A DNA stretch of 64,000 nucleotides from Taenia hydatigena (taxonomy: Eukaryota > Platyhelminthes > Cestoda > Cyclophyllidea > Taeniidae), in the NCBI GenBank assembly GCA_036345935.2, contig JADWOT020000001.1, forward strand, positions 34,943,636 to 35,007,635. Reading direction: 5' to 3'. Below, piece by piece: positions 36,590-48,449 of the stretch; positions within the stretch are counted from its first letter, which is position 1, and each line of letters begins with the position of its first letter. The notes below the pieces were generated by a model. It was not told the DNA's origin. It saw only the letters and a program-made list of their open reading frames with translations, and did no database searches. Position numbers and translations under genes: made by a program.

Positions 36590-38080
36590 AATGTTTACCT
36601 CTAGGCGTCTTGATTGAGGCGTCAATGAGATTTGTTAAGCATGATAAGCTCCACAACCACTTAAAATTAAATCTGCCCGACCACTAGAGACTCATTTGTC
36701 AGCTCTGCTGCCTTGTCTTTGTTCTGACTAATCATTGTGAATGGGCAGGTGAGTGGGAGGTCAGTCATCCACTCACCCTTATACACAAATGTACTGTCTT
36801 CTTTCCCTCCTCCTGCATAACTCACATAACAAGTGTTGCATAGCAGTTCTAACTCTATCTTTTGCTCAAGCTGCTATGCTGCAGCAGTTGGTTACAATCC
36901 TTTTCCCGTTTTCCTGTAAGCGTGCACGTGTGGGTAGTGGAAGTGGCAAAAGTGAGACGTTGAGACGCTTTAACTCGAGTCTGGAGACCGGGAAATGTTT
37001 GCCATAGCTGATCGCGGTCACCACTTTGGCTACATAAACCAGTGAAGCGGTGCATGACGCGGTAATTAACCAAAGAGTGGAACAGCGTCATCCGTCTTCT
37101 AGGTGGCATGTTTCCCTTCTCTAGCGGCTAGCAGTGGTATGGACGTTGGCGCTACTGCCATTTTGATTACTCAAAATAAGAACACCATCAATCTCTGCAC
37201 ATTTTTTCAGCAAACAGTGGTGATAAGTAAAATGCCTTTGCGTAAACACTCTTCTCATCTCACTATACTTCCTGCCTACTTACCCTTCTTCCTCCTCATC
37301 CTTCGCCAATTTATTGCTGTCTCCTTTTCATGACTCCTTCTACCCTGCTCTTAATTCTTTTGAATGCAAGGCATCGACTCAGAATAGGAAAGAGGCATGA
37401 AGGACTTCGACGGATCTTCTGCTAATTCTGTGGTTGAGGGTCGACGCTTAAAACAGTCCTTTTATTGCACGTTCCCCCTCTCCTTGCCCTAGAGGTTAAT
37501 TGAAATGAGGATTGGTGTCATACGGAAGGCTTTGTTGACCCTCCATTTAAGCGAAATCAGACAAAGCTAATGTTAAATCATCAGTGGGTAAGGAAAGACG
37601 CATGTTGTCAGTACCTGGTTAACTTGTAGCCACAGTCACATCCGATAGCCAGTTCGTCGGAGTCATAATCATTCCATCAGGTGGCTGGTTTGCTAGTTGA
37701 CGGGGCACGTCATATCAACCGACTGCAAGTACAGGCGACAATGACGGAAGTGATGTCCTTACACGGAGAGTGGCAATATTGGTCACCTTAAGACCACATT
37801 TTCGGTCCACAAAGGGTGACAATGAAGCAGCTAAAACAGCTATAATGTCTTTGGAGTGATTTTGGATAGTAAAACATTAGTTGACACGTCGAATGGTCCG
37901 CGCTTGTTATTAGAAGCATGTCACAGCTTAGGTCTCCGGATGATCATCGATCTACAGAGAGAGAGATATAGTGACAAGAGGATAATGTGATTAACTGCTG
38001 CATTCAAGGCATTCAGAATTCCCTGCGCTGCTATTCCCTCCTCGAGTAAATTTTGTCGATTTTTAAACTAATTATCGACT
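36590..38080. repeat. ~1.4 kb block, direct copy at 54.9-56.03 kb
   Basis: Both copies contain a stop-terminated MRFVKHDKLHNHLKLNLPDH-like end followed by CTAGAGACTC, then similar TC-rich DNA and a common end near CAGAATTCCCTGC. Divergence is about 20 %. No gene recognised. Confidence 0.7.
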
Positions 38081-38391
38081 GGTTTACTGACTAACAAGCA
38101 CTACATTTATTCCCTTAGAAGGGGTAGAGTGAGAACAGGTAGCGAGCACTCTCCATTGGTGATGTCATGAACTAGGCAGAGTAATGCGCGCCATGGTAAG
38201 TTAGAGAGTACACTTCTTTCTCGAGGGTAGATGATGACGATTCCGCAACGAGAAGCTTATTCGCCGAACGCTACGCACTCCTAAACACCGACTCAACTCT
38301 CCAGCTTCAGCTTCCCTAAGTGCTAAGACAGCCACATTACAACTCTTACGTTTCGGGGACATAGCAGCGTAGTCGGACGGGAAATTGCCTT

Positions 38392-38905
38392 GTGCAACAT
38401 TTTACTCATGTGGGCGTCCAATCGCTGGGCTATTGCGAATTGGCCTCCGTGCTTCCCTGCACCAAATGGCAGACCTTTCAACAGCTCCTTTGCGCAGCAG
38501 CAGCACAAGCATTGCAATATGACAAGGCGCTGGCAATATGCTTTAAAATAGCAAAGCTGCGGTGTCAATTCACGCGCTTCCGTTTCGCACAACTAATGTG
38601 CGTGCTTCCGGTGTTCTTGACAAGGCGGACGCATTGGCGGGGAATGTTCAGATTTTCCTCAGGCAGCACCCCATTAGCGTTAGCCGGTTTGTTGACTATT
38701 GCACAACGTCCTTCAGACAGCGTGGATGCCAGAGCCTAGAAGAAGATTAGGTGAGTCGTCATTTTATCGCCACGAGCTGTGGTTAGTGAGTCCTCTTCGC
38801 CCTCCTGCACAGATCGACTGTACTTGCTTTAGTACTGCAGGCGCTGACACTCCTCTATGGTTAGCCAGGCATGCGTCTCAGGGCAGGCGAGAAGCAGAGT
38901 AGATA
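38392..38905. repeat. Copy of the 9.34-9.77 kb segment, with extra upstream sequence
   Basis: From 38,515 it matches 9,336 onward. Upstream, the plus strand has an Ala-rich frame (FQQLLCAAAAQALQYDKALA) with a tetratricopeptide-like look, not confirmed. Several frames are open on both strands here and none is convincing. Confidence 0.55.
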
Positions 38906-38939
38906 TTTGGCCTTGTATTTCATCATGCAACAAGAGGTT

Positions 38940-39960
38940 GGTTTAGACAAAATGCGGATCGATGTCCATCTCCTTCGTTGGGGACCCAGTAAAAGGAACA
39001 CGGTGGTGAGGATCAACTATTTCATCATTAACTAATGGGGACGGATGCCCAGGTGCCCTCTTATGCCGGCATATTCGCTGTGTATATGCTTGGTTGAGTA
39101 TTCATCATTGCTAGCCGAGAAGCGATCGGCGAACACGCTTTTCACTACAGAAGCGTCATCATCCTCCTTCAAGGGCGATATGGACTCCCTAAGGCAGCAT
39201 AGCCCTCATCACTCTGCTTCGCTCACTGCATCACCAGCAATTGAGAGTACCCGCCACTTGCTCTCACTCTACTTGTCTCAAGGAAACAAAGCTAAGGAGG
39301 AAAAGAGTAGCAAGAAATCTGCGGCATATTGAAGTAAATTGATTGGAGGACGAAATTAAATGAAGGACCACAATCTATCTCCTCCTGTCACGAGTAGCGC
39401 ACAGCTGCCTGTCCATGCAGACCAACAAGCGAGTTCATTCTCGATAAACTGAGTGAATGAAAGATGGACAACGTTGTTATGCCACCGATGCCAAAAGTGC
39501 TAAACAGCTAGCCCATTAATCGTGGGAGCGGAAGACGATATGACTTCATTGCAGAGAAATAATCTATTACCGACAACTCAAACGAACCCACGGAGAGGTG
39601 GTACCCGCCTATGCCAACCTCAAGCATCTCCTCATGGGATCTCATGCCCATCAAACGCGCCTCAGTCAACCAATATGACCATTTAATCCAACAAACGCAT
39701 ACTGCAAAAGAGCCAATGCAAATAAGCGGCTAGAGCACCAACAACGGTGGTCAATCTGGCCGTACAAGTTGACAGGCCGGCGTGTGTGCCGCCATCTTCG
39801 GCTAATTGGAGCGGCACTTATTAAAGGGACAAAGTAATGCGGCGATAAAACTAGTCCCTCTATAATTGTGCTTAACCTTCATTACTCTACCTCGTTCATC
39901 ACTTCACCAGTGATGGAGAAAGTTGCCTGCATGCACACACTCCATCGCACTCATGCCGAT
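38940..39960. repeat. Young inverted repeat, left copy (~1.02 kb)
   Basis: Matches 52,025-53,045 in reverse at about 95 %. It includes the frame at 39,045-39,332 (SSLLAEKRSANTLFTTEA, KGDMDSLRQHSPHHSASL), shared with 52,650-52,946 on the minus strand. A stop-bearing alternative frame (EHAFHYRSVIILLQGRYG) aligns with 2.5-2.7 kb and 47.7-47.9 kb, which suggests a more ancient coding frame. Confidence 0.85.
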
Positions 39961-40400
39961 GCGTTGGCGCACCGCTGCTGAATTTACAGCCAGGAATTTC
40001 ACACCGTAACAACTCGCTCTGCCTGGAAGCTAGTTCTTTGCGATTGTAGCGGCAGCAACATGATGTTCCAGCCAAAAAAGAAGCAGTGCTTGCACAACCT
40101 GCTTACTTGGAGATTCGCTGAAGCAAAGATACAGGTCTGTGGCCAATGATGGCTGATGCGGTGGTCAATCCGACTAGTAACTGATTGCTCTTGACCTCTG
40201 AGTGGTTGATAACAGACTTGATTTTCGGCGGAATTGCAAACACCTCTAGCGCCTCGATCTCCTAGCGACATCAATGCCATCGCCTTCCTATTTCCGGTGG
40301 GTGTCTCTTCAGAACAGATACAAGTGGCATCCGTGCTCCACCCCACAGCAACAAAGACACCAATGAGCGATTTACACCTCCGTTCACGCCATCAAAGAGC
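39960..40400. repeat. Segment with direct copy at 56.8-57.11 kb
   Basis: Shared stretches include CTCTGCCTGGA and CAATGCTTGCACA followed by CCTGCTTACTTG. It begins exactly where the young inverted repeat ends, so one of the two breakpoints lies near 39,960. Confidence 0.6.
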
Positions 40401-42070
40401 GTTTTAAGGTTACTGTGATTTAAAGTGGGCAACGTCTGTCAAGAGGCCTTTGTTTCGTCCATGTTTCTGATTGATCAATGTCTCATCAAGTGGTCCGCAC
40501 ATTATGTAAATACACTTTCCAAACATATTAATTGTAGAGTTTTGAGCATCAGTTGAGAAATCTCTTAGACTGCTTAACATTGATGTAGTAGCTGGAGCCG
40601 AACTAGGTGATATTTGAGTTGACAGGGATGCCAGCTTGCTAAATACTAGCTAGCTGACTTGATGACAGGTAGACAAACAGTCCAACTGGTATTTGCGCAT
40701 TCCATGGTTAGTTGGCCAGTTCTCTGGCTAGCTGAATAGAAGGGCTAGTTTGCTCGTCAGCCTCGAATACACGCAGGCGACTTGCCATAGCTTCTCTCAC
40801 TAGATGGGTCGGCGTTCATCCAGAGAGAAGTCACTGCGAGGTGATTTAAATGACTGCCATAGCACACTTAGGAACTGCATTTATTTTAAGCTCACAATTC
40901 ATTCTGTTAACTCTACTTGGACACTCTAGCAGGTTAGTAATGCATTCCATGTCTTACTTCAAATAAAACCAAGCTTTCGTAGGCATACTTTTCAATTTTA
41001 AGCCAACCTTCATGATAGGTGTTGCACCATTAGCTAATTGGGTAAAATAAACGGGGACTAACAGAACTGTACTGGGTCCCTGAGGTAAAGCATCATCCTG
41101 TGACTGCGTGGTACCTGTGGCTAGAGAGCTGTCAGTGAAATGCACCAAGTGTAGAGCACTTAAGAATAAGCCCAACCGTCATTCATCATTGCCACTTAGA
41201 CGTGGTAGGTGTGTTGCAGAGCTCGACAATCCACTCGAGCTCCTCGATTCCTCTGAGGAACATGAAAACTTTCCTTCTTGCAGTTATGGACATTGTTCTG
41301 CTAAACTAACCTAACATGACCTGTCAGCATATTGAATTCAAATATTAAAATGTGATCAATTTACTTGGCCTTTTATTCCTTTAATCAGGAGGTAGGAGGA
41401 GGCTACAAGACTAAGAGATGGGTTCACTAAGCTACAGATTAATTTAATCCACAAAACTCAATCCTAATCTTCCAACTGGATGATTACCCTACTGTAGGCG
41501 CTAATCTCTCTCCTCATCTTTCTCATTCTGCCTTTAAACCAACACATTTCATAACATTACCATTGCTAATTGGTCTCTTTATTGCATTAACCTTGGATAT
41601 GATCCACAGGGATCCTCAAATTAAGCTTATAATTCTCACTTAGCCTGGATCTCCTACAAAGCCTCACAGCACGGCGGCCACAGTAGATGTTCAACTCTCT
41701 GGACCTGTATTAAGCATGCTAAATCACAGAAAATGTACAATATTACAAAGTGGGTGCATATGAAATCACAAGGCTGTTTCCTTGGTTAGGAGTCGATCTC
41801 CTTTCCGTCCCTCTCTCCTCTCACTATGCCACACCCTGTAGCATGTTTGCATGGTTCAAACAGAGCTTTTGTCATGTCGGTGCCTTCTTTTCACCTTTCT
41901 TGTGGGCAGTACTACGTAGAAGGTAATGGCGCAAGCACAGTAGCCATTCAGCTATTACATTTTCCTTAACTACTTCTACAAACCATCTCGTCCATTAGTC
42001 CTTTCAAGCATCCTGCCCGATTGTATTCCTCGTTGTACTTTGGGTTCAACAACCTCTGCCTAACATTTCC
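40400..42070. other. Mostly unannotated; start of right USP5-like copy
   Basis: Apart from the Cys-rich fragment at 41.1-41.3 kb nothing coding is seen. From about 41,970 intron sequence aligns with the left pseudogene. A weak likeness to the QQD exon start near 41,840 is not enough to annotate. Confidence 0.4.
41108..41314 (+). pseudogene. Cys-rich C-terminal fragment, possibly zinc-binding
   Basis: The frame VPVARELSVKCTKCRAL, RRGRCVAEL, then CSYGHCSAKLT-stop is shared with 49,601-49,815 (VPVAKELSLKCIKC, RSRCVAEH, CEHCPARLT-stop), including the stop codon. CxxC and CxxxHC spacing suggests a zinc site. The CxxC region with KP and VA at the same spacing recalls dynactin subunit 4, but later residues do not match, so I give no name. 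The second copy has internal stops. Confidence 0.35.
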
Positions 42071-42274
42071 AGTACAAGGACCGAGAAGGGACAGTTCTCT
42101 ACCTGCTGAAATCGCTAAAGGCGGCAACAAACACGAACGAGGTTACTGTTCATAGGAAGGGCAAGATGGAAGCAGAGAAGACCAAGGCGTCTTTGAATGG
42201 GGAAGGGCCTAATGTCAGTGCTGGGGGGAGCTGACTGCTGACAAATGTTACGCACTAATATTTTATTTGAACAG

Positions 42275-42468
42275 GTCTGCATCGCGACTTATTGGGCGCA
42301 GGTGCAGTGCGAGATTTTATTTCTCAGGTTTCTGATCTGCTCAGTGAATGGACGATGGTGCTTCGTTCCTGTCGCTTGGCCACCTTTCCCCACATCCAAA
42401 GCATGCAGATGCTCAACTTCTCTCCGGGTCGGCTTTGGCTCCTACAAAAGTTGAATGTGGCTAAGTAG
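42275..42468 (+). pseudogene. USP5-like exon, FASFP/KKLDV region (better preserved)
   Basis: After a TTTGAACAG acceptor, one frame reads GAGAVRDFISQ, then SCRLATFPHIQSMQML, NFSPGRLW and LLQKLNVAK-stop. It aligns without gaps over about 29 positions with USP5 TTRFASFPDYLVIQIKKFTF and GLDWVPKKLDV. A different frame of the same stretch is open for longer (42,245-42,454) but has no such match, so that longer frame is a shadow. Confidence 0.72.
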
Positions 42469-43429
42469 TTAGACCCAACTCCTCCTGTGGATGGACGCGC
42501 ACAATGTGGATGGTAGCTAGCCCTTTCCACTCTGGGTGCTGCCCGTGGGCTTCGAATCGGTGAGGGTGTTGTGCTTAGCGTTTGTTGGCAGCAGCTATAT
42601 TTGGTCGGTTCTCTGATAGACTGTTAAATTTTATAAACCATTTAAACTTGTATTGGGAAGCGTACTATTTGAGTTGTGGATAGCACATGCTACTAACGAG
42701 TCATTTGAGCAGATACTGCCACTTGCTAATTTCCAAAGATGTTTCTGTTTCTACTGGTTCCTGCATGAATTTGAAATCACTTAGAGGCCAGCGTCACACA
42801 TTTTTCTATCCAAATTTCCTACTTTTGTATTAAAGGATTATAAGTTGCTTCTAAAAACGCTTAAAGCGATTGTATTATGCTACCACAAGTTGTGAGAGGA
42901 GGACCACCAGCTTCTACAATGTAAACCATCTCTTAGGTGATGGAAAAGACCTTTGTACTCAAATGCGTAATTAAATAATATGAAATTTAATTGTTTATGT
43001 GTTTTGAGCTTCGTTTATAGCACCCGTGATGAGTGGTTTTGTGCGTCGGTCCTCATACTAGTTCTTGAGTTAAAAGCAATCAGTCCTGGGTCAGAAAATA
43101 AATGGCTTATGATATTTTTTGCTGTTTATTGATTGTTAGGTGTCTCAAAGATCTTGTTTGGTTCATTCTTGCTGGATTACTTGTGCTAGCGGCATTTGAT
43201 TGTGATGTGCCTTTTCGTTCCTCGTTCATCGAAGTGATGGCGCTTCCCTCTTCTACTCAACTGAGCACCTTCCTTTAGGCTTACAATTAAATCGAAGACG
43301 ACATCCTCCTATTTATCTTTAAGAGTCACAGCAATGAGTCATGAGCCGTATTTGGTTGTAGTCTTTAGAACTTGATTTGCTTTAATCGTATCTGCTAGGT
43401 GAAACCAGTTACCAACAGTTGTAGCGGTA

Positions 43430-43543
43430 AAGGAGTGGGCTTTACACGCAACGCCTGTCAGCGTGTCCGTCTAACAACCATCTCGAACACGGAGGCAGTG
43501 TCGAACTAGCTGATGGAACACTTGGATGCCTTTGCCACTGCTT
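43430..43543 (+). pseudogene. USP5-like UBA domain remnant with nonsense codon
   Basis: The frame reads GVGFTRNACQRVRLTTISN, then TEAVSN-stop-LMEHLDA. The stop TAG at 43,507-43,509 stands where the left copy has the conserved UBA Trp (TGG), a one-base change. Frame and spacing otherwise match USP5 (MGFPMDAC to AAMNWVMSHMDD). Confidence 0.72.
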
Positions 43544-44099
43544 GAAATGGATATTAAGGAGGATCTTGTGAGTTGCATTCCTCCCCTGCTTCTTTACCCA
43601 GAAGATTCCATCACAGGTTTACTGATCCCACAATAATAGCGTTTTACTGCCGCGCCTCTTTGGCCATCATTGAGAGCCTACGTGAAGGAAACGATTGTCA
43701 GCCATAGAAGGCATCTAAGATCTATGTGGTCTGGTGCTACTTGCGTTATTTCAGTAGTGCATGTGCGTGCTTCTAACGTCTGCCTACTGGAGTACACGGG
43801 AGAGCCGTGCACAAGCCGCTGTGTGAGAAGGCTCCTGCTCACCACTAGAGTGTGCTTATTATTCTGCGCATGTAAACGAAACGAGCGCTAGAAGCATGTG
43901 ATGACAATGTGAAGGCTGCAACCAACATGGCCTTTTCGAGTCCTGATGCATCAGTCAGCGCAACATGCTTGACGAGAAGTACAAAGAAGACATAATCACA
44001 CAATGATTCCATTTGCTGTGAATTGGTTGCTTGTGTTAGCCTTATTGGAGAGTTTACTGCTGTGCGTTGCTGCCCCTATCCTACTCGTATTTAAAATAG

Positions 44100-45250
44100 T
44101 CGGTTAACGAGGTAGTTGAGCAGCTGAACGGGTCGGAGCATGAATGCTAACGAGTACTCAAGAGAGGTAAGGATGAGTAGCATGAGTGCTTTAAATGCAA
44201 GTGCTATTGAGTGCTCAGATGGTTGCTGAGAGCATAGGTTTCAATTTGAGATAATTGAGCACCTATGTGGAGGAATAAAATGATAGTGTCCTGCTTCTCA
44301 CAGTCTAGCTACTTCAGTCATGAGTCGTCCACACGCCTGTCTTCCCATGCAAGCAAACGAGCGAACTGACCAATCGGTGGACAGTCTAGTAAGACGTCAT
44401 GTCCATGTCCGACACCTCGAGCAAACAAAGTAGAGGTGGTGCTCGTCTACGTCAACTTCAAACATTACACCATGAGCTTGTACGTCAAAACTTGACTCAA
44501 AATAAACTAGAAGGCTGAATATCCGCCACCCTCTCTCAGCCGTCTTAAGTGGCGTGCACATCTGTCCATGGAGGAGTGGCGAATCCTACTCCATTAATGC
44601 AATTGCGGTCAACTTGCGCAGGAGGTTAAAGAGGATCCACTAATTACACCTCGTGACGATGAAGTGAATATTCAGCTGCCATTCTCCGAGACTCTGGCAT
44701 CCACGATGTCTGAAGGATATTTTGTACTAGAAGGAGGTGCAATGATCACGGTACTGGCTGCCACTAAAGGTGTGTTGTTTGGAGGGGATCTATACCTCGT
44801 AAACCAGTGGATCGGTTACCAAGAACACTGAAAACATGCCCATTAGTAGCACAGACTGAAATCTCGTGACCGAATAAGTTTAGGAAGTGATCAGTAAGCA
44901 GGTCTAAGCACAGTAATTGGCAACGAGGCAGAAACGACTACGGCTGTGCAAGTTGACTGTAATTGCACTGCCCTATGGACGGCCTGACACGCCTCTTAAG
45001 TCAGGTGAAGGAGAAGGGCAAATGTTCAGGCTTGTAGTTCATTATGCAGCGAAGTTGGATGCACTAGTCCATGGTGTAATGTTTGAAGCTGATGTAGATG
45101 TGTACCAACCCTCCATAGGCTTGTTGGAGTTGTCGAAAATTGACAATTTCTCTGCGACAGAGTCATGTCATCTTCGCCTCGACGATTGATGAGCCAGCCA
45201 TATAGCCCTTCCAACACTCCGGTGACTTGATGATGAGGTCACACAACTAA
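44100..45250. repeat. Direct plus inverted copies of the 5.64-6.39 kb block
   Basis: At 44,599-44,831 the plus strand is open for about 78 codons with QEVKEDPLITPRDDEVNIQL, SETLASTMSEGYFVLEGGA and LYLVNQWIGYQEH-stop, the longest version of this frame. At 44,917-45,189 the frame FRLVVHYAAKLDALVHGVMF, ELSKIDNFSATESCHLRLDD is open. Related frames lie at 9.66-9.93 kb and in the 38.5-39.7 and 52.3-52.5 kb copies. The protein is not recognised. Confidence 0.7.
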
Positions 45251-45889
45251 TGCATCTGCGAGACGTCTTTCCGTGCCCATCTGCCAATCAGTCAGCTCGC
45301 TTGTTCGCTTGCGTGGGAAGGTAGGTATGTGTGCGGCTCATGACTGAAATAGCTGGACTGTGGAAAGGAGACCGCAACAAGACCGGAAAGGCCCTTGCTG
45401 AGTGTAGTGCGTTTTCTAAATGAGGGAAAATCTAGGAATGCTTAGAAGTTGCTTCAAGTACTGCAGCTCATCAAGAATAGCGATTGTGGCACCCACCCGT
45501 TCCCCTCTTTAAGAAATCCAGCTCTCTCTGCCTTCCCTTCTTCTACTCACTCATCCGATCCTGTGATACCTTAACAAATCTTTACTAATCAATTCCTTAA
45601 AATCAAAAGCCATGTTCTTAGTTCCCGTTTGAGTATTTAACAGTATCTGCATTCGAGACTCTCATGCTACTCATCTTAATCTCTCTTAAGTACCCGCTGC
45701 TCATTTATCATCTGACCCGTTGGACTAAGCCAGCTATCGCGTTAATCAAATATCACAGGCAGTGGTAACTCAGAGGAAGTCAGGGACAGCTACTCACAGC
45801 AGTAGAGTCTGACGAGCAAGGAAATAAGAAAAATTCTCCCTTATTTGTTCTTTTCTGTCTCATATCTCCCTAGTGGGTCCTAACACCCC

Positions 45890-46440
45890 TGAAATTACGA
45901 GGATTCGCTTAGTCGGAAGAACACCTCTGTGGGTATCACACTTGCAAGAAGTAAGCGTAACGAATGCGATAGTAAAGCCGACTAGACTGTTGTAAGGACG
46001 AAGTCAGGCGAGGCCTAGAATTTATCGGGGCTGGTAGATGTACCTTTAAAAAGTCAAGTCCACTGATGCATGACCATGATTTGCCCATCGTACTGCCAAA
46101 CGCAATACTGGAACCTTGTGCCTCAGTCAGGTGATGCCATAACTAGGCTTGTGGTCAGTAAGACGCCGCACACCCTTAAGGCATGCGTTCCTACGAGGTC
46201 GCCTCGCGGGATGTTGAGCACATCATGAGAAGCTCCCTGCAATCCCGTTGACGTCTTGCAGTTGCTCAAAGCTCTTCGGTTGCTTTGTTTAATCATCGCT
46301 TAGAAACGTTCACTGGCAGCTGCCACCGTAAATACTAGCCATAGCCTAATACACCCATTTTCGTCTAACTATAGGATTGAAATCCTTTGGTTTGACAGTA
46401 TCACGAACGAATGACAAGTTAGTCAAGCGGTTAACGCCTG
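45890..46440. repeat. Inverted third copy of the 5.0-5.69 kb segment
   Basis: Reverse complement reads THALRVCGVLLTTSLVMAS and ends QIMVMHQWT-stop, as at 5.2-5.4 kb. It directly adjoins the 46.5-48.4 kb block, so the order of blocks differs from the left side. Confidence 0.7.
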
Positions 46441-46479
46441 GTTGATACCTGAGTGTGTGGGGGCCAAATGTTAGACCTA

Positions 46480-46536
46480 CCTTCTACTTTGATTACCTTC
46501 ACAACTTTTCACTATGAAGGCAATCAAAGTAGAAGG
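46480..46536. repeat. 22-bp hairpin at the end of a decayed exon
   Basis: Arms 46,480-46,501 and 46,515-46,536 pair over 22 positions with one mismatch around a 13-base loop. The homologous place near 3,840-3,895 has only an imperfect version. Confidence 0.8.
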
Positions 46537-48440
46537 ACGGGAGGAATTTCACCTCAGAGTTTGAGACTTTTCGCTGCGTTTGTGTTGATATTTTGCAACA
46601 ATATCTTCCATCTGCAATGAGCCACATCATTGCTAGCCCCTTCGTCATGAAGACATCAAGGTCTGGAGGGGTGGCATCAATGCCTCCAGAGAAAGTAGAC
46701 ACTATAATGGGGTAAGCCGTGCTGGAAACTAGTCAGTTTAGCAGTTAGTAGGTCAGGTAGATGGTTTAGTCAAACGAGAATGGAGGAACTCATCGGATAG
46801 AGGCCAGAAGACTGAGGCACTGTTGGCCATTTAGCGAATGAGTCAAGGTGCGACTAAGTGAATGGGATCTGGCAAGGAAATCGAACAGCGGTGAAGGCGC
46901 TTACTTATGAGTCCATGTTGATGGTTACTGATGGCTCTTGACCTGTGAGCAATTGTCGGAAGACTTGGGGTTCACTGGGACTGTGAGAACCCGTAACACT
47001 TCGCTCTCCTGCGTCTAATCGATGCTGTAGCTTTCCTTCTTCTGGTCGGCACATATTTGAAAATTTGGACGCCAATGAGTCACCAAGAGTAAAAGTAACA
47101 GAGAAACATCTGAGGGCACTTTTGGTGGACATCTTGCATGGCAGTGAAGAGCGTGTGGAGGCCACCGTAACTCAATACCCACGATGGTATCACTGATATG
47201 AAGAGACTGTGTCTCGGTTATTTATTGATAATCCTGTGTTTCGTCTGTGAGATCCTTTAAGCGATATCCAGCCTTCCACAGCATATTGTTGTGAACACCA
47301 ATTGACACGCTTCCCAAACTGCTTCATGCTGGTGTTGCAGTCAGAGAGAGGATTGACTAGGAAGCGAGCTCGATAAATAACTGACCAACCAGCATTCATG
47401 ATTGGTTTCTGGATTCACTTAACTCTTCCCAAACCAGTGGATTGAGTGAAGGCAAAGAACAATCCCCATCACTAATGACATGAGCGAGGTTAAGCGGTGA
47501 GAATAATGCACGCTCAGAGAAGGACGAATGCTATCGCGCAGTGGAAGATTCGCTGACACGCACGCTTCTCCGCCGATTATAACGACCAGATTGACTGTCG
47601 CGTTACTCGGCAAAAGAGACAGTTCGTCAAAGGCTTCATTACATCAGCGCATCTGCGATAGATATACTTGAGTAAGCAGTCCTCACTGATAAACGCGAAG
47701 TGTTCGACGAACATGCTTCATGCTACGGAACCATCGTCATCTACCTTCGATGGAGAAGGGTACTGCTCGAATCAGCGCAACTGTCGTCGCTCTGCTCTGT
47801 TTATTGTGCCACCAATTAAGAGCGTTTGCTTCTCGCTCTCAGTCCACTCGTATCAAGGGAAACAAGGCGGTCCTACTTCTCCTACAACCATTCACCCTTA
47901 TGAGAATCTAGTTCGTTCTGAGTCGGCATTATTGGGATGTGGTAACACTGAATACCACCTCTGTCACAATCGATGACTTTCTAGTCACGAAACATGAGGC
48001 CTGAATTCCTTTCAGTGCATGATTAACTTTTCCTTTTAAGTGTTTGCCTAAAATTAACATCCTGACTTATGTGCCCTATGTCTGTGAAAATGGTATTAAT
48101 AGGCAAATGAAACTGTCTGGATTCTTTTGTATGATGATAGTTGGTCTACCGGGCTGCGTCAGCACAAATGAAGTCTGCTCGTTGACCGCTCTCACTCTAC
48201 TCTTTCTAAGGGAATGAAAGTCGAGTCTGTCACACATTTCTATAGATTTTCTGGTTTGTTTACGTCTTCATGACCTTATCCAAAGATATCTGACCACAAA
48301 GGACCATTCCTCATCAATTCAATTTGCACCTTTTGTTAACCCAAAACGAGTGGATTTAGAGCAGACAGCTTCTCGTCCAACACTAAGGACTACTTCGTCA
48401 AGCACATGTAGTGCGAATGTGCTGATGTGCCGAAATAACT
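46500..48440. repeat. Inverted copy of the 1.83-3.89 kb block
   Basis: Minus-strand frames correspond to those at 1.83-3.89 kb, including ALRCFSVTFTLGDSLAS and the terminal ...FLPSFYFDCLHSEKL-stop (46,499-46,702). Its outer end carries a near-perfect hairpin described separately. Confidence 0.8.
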
Positions 48441-48449
48441 TCCTATTTG

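Larger units (their letters stand above)
42073..43830 (+). pseudogene. USP5-like pseudogene (right copy, C-terminal half)
   Basis: This is the inverted counterpart of 10.7-12.3 kb; introns as well as exons align. The blocks in order are the lysine-rich insert from 42,073 (open, then stops after AGGS), the FASFP/KKLDV exon at 42,275-42,468, a UBA domain at 43,430-43,543 and a His-box-like frame near 43,730-43,830. The catalytic Cys half seen at 12.6-13.6 kb has no recognisable counterpart upstream of 42.0 kb. With stops inside conserved blocks and half the gene missing, it cannot encode a working protease. Confidence 0.75.

Noticed and set aside
42245..42454. 69-codon frame VCIATYWAQVQ...
   Set aside because: A different frame of the same bases aligns with USP5 over 29 positions without gaps, so this is a shadow frame.
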